From contig CANNZV010002555.1 of the NCBI GenBank assembly GCA_947561585.1, positions 29,379-93,378 of the forward strand: a stretch of 64,000 nucleotides of DNA. Direction: 5' to 3'. This document shows, in pieces, positions 58,401-64,000 of this stretch; the first letter of the stretch is position 1; each line of letters opens with the position of its first letter. Below the pieces are notes generated by a model that was given only the letters and a program-made list of their open reading frames with translations, was not told the DNA's origin and made no database searches. Both the position numbers and the translations under genes were made by a program. The DNA is from Caprella mutica (lineage: Eukaryota; Arthropoda; Malacostraca; Amphipoda; Caprellidae).

Positions 58401-61400
58401 TGTAGTAGATAGATCATTTATTGTAGATAGATCCACTGATGTAAATAGATCTAAGATCCTTTGCTATAAATAAATATATAAATCCTTTGCCGTAGATAGA
58501 TTCTTTGCTGTAGATAGATCCTTTGCTGTAGATAGATCCTTCGCTGTAGATAAATCCTCTTCTGTAGATAGATCCTTTTCTGTAGATAGATCATTTACTG
58601 TAGATAAAAGATTTGCTGTAGATAGATCCCATACTGTAAATAGATCCTTTGCTTTGGATAGATCCCATACTGTAAATATATCCTTTGCTTTAGAGAGATC
58701 CTTTGCTGTAGAAAGATATTCTGCTGTAGAAAGATCTTCTGCTGTAAATAGATCCTTTGCAGTAGAAAGATCCTTTGCTGTTGACAGATCCCTTACTGTA
58801 GATAGATTACTTTGCTGTAGACAGATCCTTTGCTGTAGATAGATCCCTTACTGTAGATAGATTACTTTGCTGTAGATAGATCCTTTGTTGTAGATGGATA
58901 CTTTGCTGTAGATAGATCCTTTGCTGTATAAAGTTCCTCTGCTGTTAATAAATCCTTTGATGTGAATAGATCATTGGCTTTAGATTGATCCTTTGCTGTA
59001 GATAGATCCTTTGCTTAAGATAGATCCTTAACTGTAGATTGATCCTTTGCTGTAGATAGATCCTTTGCAGTAGATAAATCCTTGACTGTAGATAGATCCT
59101 TTGCTGTAGATAGATCCTTTGCTGTAGATAGATTCTTTGCTGTAGATAGATTCTATGCTGTAGATAGATCCTTTGCTGTAGATAAATGCTTTGCTGTAGA
59201 TTGATCCTTCGCTATAAATAGATCCCTTACTGTAGATAGGTCCTTTGCTGTAGATAGATCCTTTGCTGTAGATAGATCCTTTGCTGAAGATAGATCCTTT
59301 GCTGTAGTAGATCCTTTGCTGTAGAAAGATTCTCCGCTTTAAATAGATCCTTTGCTGTAGATAGATCCTTTGATGTAGATAGATCCTTTAATGTAAATAG
59401 ATCACATATTGCACATAGATCCTTTGCTGTAGATAGATCCTATTATGTAGAAAGATCCATTGCTGAAGATAGATCCTTTGCTGTAGATGGATCATTTGCT
59501 GTAGATAAATCCTTTGCTGTAGATGGATCCTTTGCTGCAGATAGTTCTTTTACTGTAGAACAATACTTTGCTGTAGATTGATCCATTGCTGTAGATAGAT
59601 CCTTTGTTGTAGATAGATCATTTATCGTAGATAGATCTTTTGATGTAAATGGATCTAAGATCCTTTGCTATAAATAAAAGAATAAATTCTTCGCCGTAGA
59701 TAGATCCTTTGCTGTAGATAGATCCTTTGCTGTAGATAGATCCTTTGCTGTAGATAAATCCTTTTCTGTAGATAAAATCCTTTGCTGTATATAGATCCTC
59801 TGCTGTAGATATATACTTTTCTGTAGATAGATCCTTTGCTGTAGATAGATCCTTTGCAGAATATAGAACTTTTGCTGTTACCAGATCTTTTGCTGCATAT
59901 AGATCCTTTGCTCTTGATAGATCCTTGACTGTAGATAGATCATTTGCTGTAGATGGATCCTTTGCTGTAGATAGATCCTTTACTGTCGATAGATCCCTTG
60001 CTGTAGATAGATCCTTTGCTGTAGATAGATGCTTTGCTGTAGATAGATGCCTTGCTGTGGATAGAGCCTTTACTGTAGATATATTTTTTGCTGTAGATAG
60101 ATTCTTTGTTGTTGATAGGATCCTTCGCTGTAGTAGGAAGATCCATGTTGACAGATCCTGCACTGTAGAAAGATCCTTTGGTGTAGATAAATTCTTTGCT
60201 GTAGATAGATCCTTTGCTGTAGATAGATCCTTTGCTGTATAAAGTTCCTCTGCTGTAAATAGATCCTTTGTTGTAGATAGATCATTGGCTTTAGATAGAT
60301 CCTTTGCTGTAGATAGATCATTTGCTTAAGATAGATCCTTTGCTGTAGACCGATCCTTCGCTGTAAATAGATCCTTTGCTGTAGATTTATCCTTCGCTGG
60401 AAAAAGATCCCTTACTGTAGATAGATCCTTTGCTGTATAAAGTTCCTTTGCTGTAGATAGATCCATTGTTGTAGATAGATCCTTTGCTGTAGACCGATCC
60501 TTCGCTGTAAATAGATCCTTTGCTGTAGATTGATCCTTCGCTGCAAGAAGATCCCTTACTGTAGATAGATCCTTTTCTGCAGATAGATCCTATGCTGTAG
60601 ATAGATCCCTTGCTGTTGATAGATTCTTTTCTGAACATAGATTCTTTGCTGTAGATAGATTCTTTGTTGTAGATAGATCCTTTGAAGTGGACAGATCGTT
60701 TGCAGTAAATAGATCCTTTACTGTAGATAGATCTTTTGCTGTAGATGGATCCTTTGCTGTAGATAGATCTTTCGCTGTAGATATATCGTTTATTGTAGAT
60801 AGATCCTTTGCTGTAGATTTATCCTATACTGTAAATAGATCCCTTGCTGTAGATAGATCCTTTGCTGTAGATAGATCCTTTGCTGTAGATAGATCCTTTA
60901 CTGTAGATAGATTCTTTGCTGTAAATAGATTCTTTGTTGTAGAAAGATCCTTTGCTGTAGATAGATCTTTTGTAGTAGGTAGATCATTTATTGTAGATAG
61001 ATCCTCTGATGTAAATAGATCTAAGATCCTTTGCTATAAATAAATATATAAATCCTTTGCCGTAGATAGATCCTTTGCTGTAGATAGATCCTTTGCTGTA
61101 GATAGATCCTTCGTTGTAGATAAATTCTTTTCTGTAGATAGATCCTTTTCTGTAGATAGATCCTTTACTGTAGATAAAAGCTTTGCTGTAGATAGATCCC
61201 ATACAGTAAATAGATCCATTGCTGTAAATAGATCCTTTGCAGTAGAAAAATCCTTTGCTGTTGACAGATCTTCCGCTGTAGAAAGATCCTTTGGTGTAGA
61301 TAGATTCTTTGCTGTAGATAGATCCCCTACTGTAGATAGATCCCCTACTGTAGATAGATCACTTTGCTGTGGATAGATCTTTTGCTGTAGATAGATCCTT

Positions 61401-64000
61401 TAATGTAGAAAGATCCACTGTTGTAGAAAGATCTTTTGCTGTAAATAGATCATTTGCTGTAGATAGATCCTTTGCTGTTGACAGATCCTGCACTGTAGAA
61501 AGATCCTTTGGTGTAGATAGATTCTTTGCTGTAGATAGATCCCTTACTGTTGATAGATTATTTTGCTGTAGATAGATCCTTTGCTGTAGATAGATCCTTT
61601 GCTGTATAAAGTTCATCTGCTGTAAGTAGATCCTTTGTTGTAAATAGATCATTGGCTTTAAATTGATCCTTTGCTGTAGATAGATCCTTAGCTTGAGATA
61701 GATCCTTAATTGTAGATTGATCCTTTGCTGTAGATAGATCCTTTGCAGTAGATAAATCCTTGACTGTAGATAGATCCTTTGCTGTAGATAGATCCTTTGC
61801 TGTAGATAGATCCTTTGCTGTAGATCGATCCTTCGCTGTAAATAGATCCCTTACTGAAGATAGATCCTTTGCTGTAGATAGATCCTATGCTGTAGATAGA
61901 TCCTTTGCTGTAGATAGATCCTTTGATGTAGATTGATCCTTCGCTGTAAATAGATCCCTTACTGTAGATAGGTCCTTTGCTGTAGATAGATCCTTTGCTG
62001 TAGATAGATCCTTTGCTGAAGATATATTCTTTGCTTTAGTAGATCCTTTGCTGTAGAAAGATTCTCCGCTATAAATAGATCCTTTGCTGTAGATAGATCC
62101 TTTGTTGTAGATAGATCCTTCGCTATAAATGGATCCTTTGGCTGTATAGAGTTCCTTTACTGTAGATATAACCTTCGCTATAGATTGATCATTTGCTGTA
62201 GATAAATCTTTCGCTGTAGATAGATCCTATGCTGTAAACAGATCACATATTGTAGATAGAACCTTTGCTGTAGATAGATCCTATTCTGTAGGAAGATCCT
62301 TTGCTGAAGATAGATCCTTTGCTGTAGATGGATCATTTGCTGTAGATAAATCCATTGCTGTAGATGGATCCTTTGCTGTAGATAGTTCTTTTACTGTAGA
62401 AAAATACTTTGCTGTAGATTGATCCATTACTGTAGATAGATCCTTTGTTGTAGATAGATCATTTATCGTAGATAGATCTTTTGATGTAAATAAATCTAAG
62501 ATCCTTTGCTATAAATAAAATAATAAATCCTTTGCCGTAGATAGATCCTTTGCTGTAGATAGATCCCTTGCTGTAGATAGATCCTTCGCTGTAGATAAAT
62601 CCTTTTCTGTAGATAGATCCTTTTCTGTAGATAGATCCTTTTCTGTAGATAGATCCATTACTGTAGATAAAACCTTTGCTGTAGATAGATACCATAAAGT
62701 GAATATATCCTTTGCTGTTGAGAGATCCTTTGCTGTAGAAAGAACCTCTGCTGTAGATAGATCTTCTGCTGTAAATAGATCCTTTGCAGTAGAAAGATAC
62801 TTTGCTGTTGACAGATCTTTCGCTGTAGAAAGATATTTTGGTGTAGATAGATTCTTTGCTGTAGATAGATCCCTTACTGTAGATAGATCACTTTGCTGTA
62901 GATAGATCATTTGCTGTAGATAGATCCTTTAATGTAGGAAGATCCTCTATTGTAGAAAGATCTTTTGCTGTAAATAGATCATTTGCTGTAGATAGATCCT
63001 CTGTTGTTGACAGATCATGCACTGTAGAAAGATCCTTTGGTGTAGATAGATTCTTTGCTGTATAAAGTTCATCTGCTGTAAGTAGATCCTTTGTTGTAAA
63101 TAGATCATTGGCTTTAAATTGATCCTTTGCTGTAGATAGATCCTTTGCTTGAGATAGATCCTTAATTGTAGATTGATCCTTTGCTGTAGATAGATCCTTT
63201 GCAGTAGATAAATCCTTGACTGTAGATAGATCCTTTGCTGTAGATAGATCCTTTGCTGTAGATAGATCCTTTGCTGTAGATCGATCCTTCGCTGTAAATA
63301 GATCCTTTTCTGTAGATAGATCCTTTTCTGTAGATAGATCCATTACTGTAGATAAAACCTTTGCTGTAGATAGATACCATAAAGTGAATATATCCTTTGC
63401 TGTTGAGAGATCCTTTGCTGTAGAAAGAACCTCTGCTGTAGATAGATCTTCTGCTGTAAATAGATCCTTTGCAGTAGAAAGATACTTTGCTGTTGACAGA
63501 TCTTTCGCTGTAGAAAGATCCTTTGGTGTAGATAGATTCTTTGCTGTTGATAGATCCCTTACTGTAGATAGATCACTTTGCTGTAGATAGATCATTTGCT
63601 GTAGATAGATCCTTTAATGTAGGAAGATCCTCTATTGTAGAAAGATCTTTTGCTGTAAATAGATCATTTGCTGTAGATAGATCCTCTGTTGTTGACAGAT
63701 CCTGCACTGTAGAAAGATCCTTTGGTGTAGATAAATTCTTTGCTGTAGATAGATCCTTTGCTGTAGATAGATCCTTTGCTGTATAAAGTTCCTCTGCTGT
63801 AAATAGATCCTTTGTTGTAGATAGATCATTGGCTTTAGATAGATCCTTTGCTGTAGATAGATCATTTGCTTAAGATAGATCCTTTGCTGTAGACCGATCC
63901 TTCGCTGTAAATAGATCCTTTGCTGTAGATTTATCCTTCGCTGGAAAAAGATCCCTCACTGTAGATAGATCCTTTGCTGTATAAAGTTCCTTTGCTGTAG
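43475..64000. repeat. 18-bp minisatellite array, right block with higher-order duplications
   Basis: About 20.5 kb of GTAGATAGATCCTTTGCT variants running off the right edge. Blocks recur with near-identical sequence: 44389-44706 with 45165-45482 (offset 776); 46086 with 47901 (1815); 51205 with 53925 (2720, or 2594 past a 126-bp local duplication at about 52101-52227); 54352 with 57643 (3291) and 56436 with 59618 (3182, a ~109-bp loss). The AT-rich marker CTATAAATAAA, in two variant forms, recurs about every 0.5-2.7 kb. All long ORFs here are artefacts of the period. Confidence 0.97.

Noticed and set aside
43532..63865. Dozens of 60-250-codon ORFs on both strands with DRSFAV, KGSIYS, AKDLST or QQRIYL repeats
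   Set aside because: The satellite unit is 18 nt, a multiple of three, and lacks stops in several frames on both strands. Periodic ORFs are therefore expected without coding function. Sense and antisense frames overlap, and block boundaries break them at random.

Overview
The window is repeat-rich, AT-rich eukaryotic DNA, almost certainly from an insect. The evidence is a BEL/Pao retrotransposon, env-bearing Metaviridae (Gypsy-type) elements whose LTR promoter has an arthropod-type TCAGTT initiator, and several MITE-like foldbacks. I see no recognisable single-copy host gene. The exact taxon cannot be read from the sequence.

The substrate is an 18-bp minisatellite with consensus near GTAGATAGATCCTTTGCT. 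It occupies 7746-9761, 40889-41835 and 43475-64000 and continues past the right edge. Other DNA interrupts it three times. (1) A BEL/Pao element (left edge to 7745) has nearly identical LTRs, but its gag-pol frame carries two frame changes and two stops. (2) A ~12-kb env-bearing LTR element, 'A' (+ strand, 9762-40888), has a GCTGT target duplication. (3) A 1639-bp insertion (41836-43474) has a 7-bp duplication and contains 24 copies of a 17-bp repeat.

Element A is itself interrupted twice. A younger, closely related element 'B' (minus strand, 16730-29169) sits in the 3' end of A's pol with an ATCAC duplication. A ~6.6-kb segment, 'X' (about 33008-39598), lies in A's 3' noncoding region. X holds foldbacks and unrecognised exon-like open segments.

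B is the best-preserved element: its two 911-bp LTRs look identical, gag and pol are open, and env has one in-frame TAG. Comparing A with B gives two proposals about expression. Gag and pol are in the same frame, separated by one UGA in the context UGA-CUA-G in both copies, which suggests Gag-Pol is made by stop-codon readthrough. Env has no in-frame AUG of its own. A leader AUG followed after one base by GTAAGT, joined to an acceptor just upstream of env, would supply the start codon in frame, giving a spliced subgenomic env mRNA. The Gag has three CCHC knuckles, Pol has the order protease-RT-RNase H-integrase with a GPF motif, and Env looks like a class-I-type insect fusion protein with a long basic tail.

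Because B lies inverted inside A, the locus contains kilobase-scale inverted repeats that could give double-stranded RNA if transcribed through. The right third is satellite with higher-order segmental duplications (offsets 776, 1815, 2720/2594 and 3291/3182 bp). Its long ORFs on both strands are a by-product of an 18-nt unit that lacks stops in several frames.
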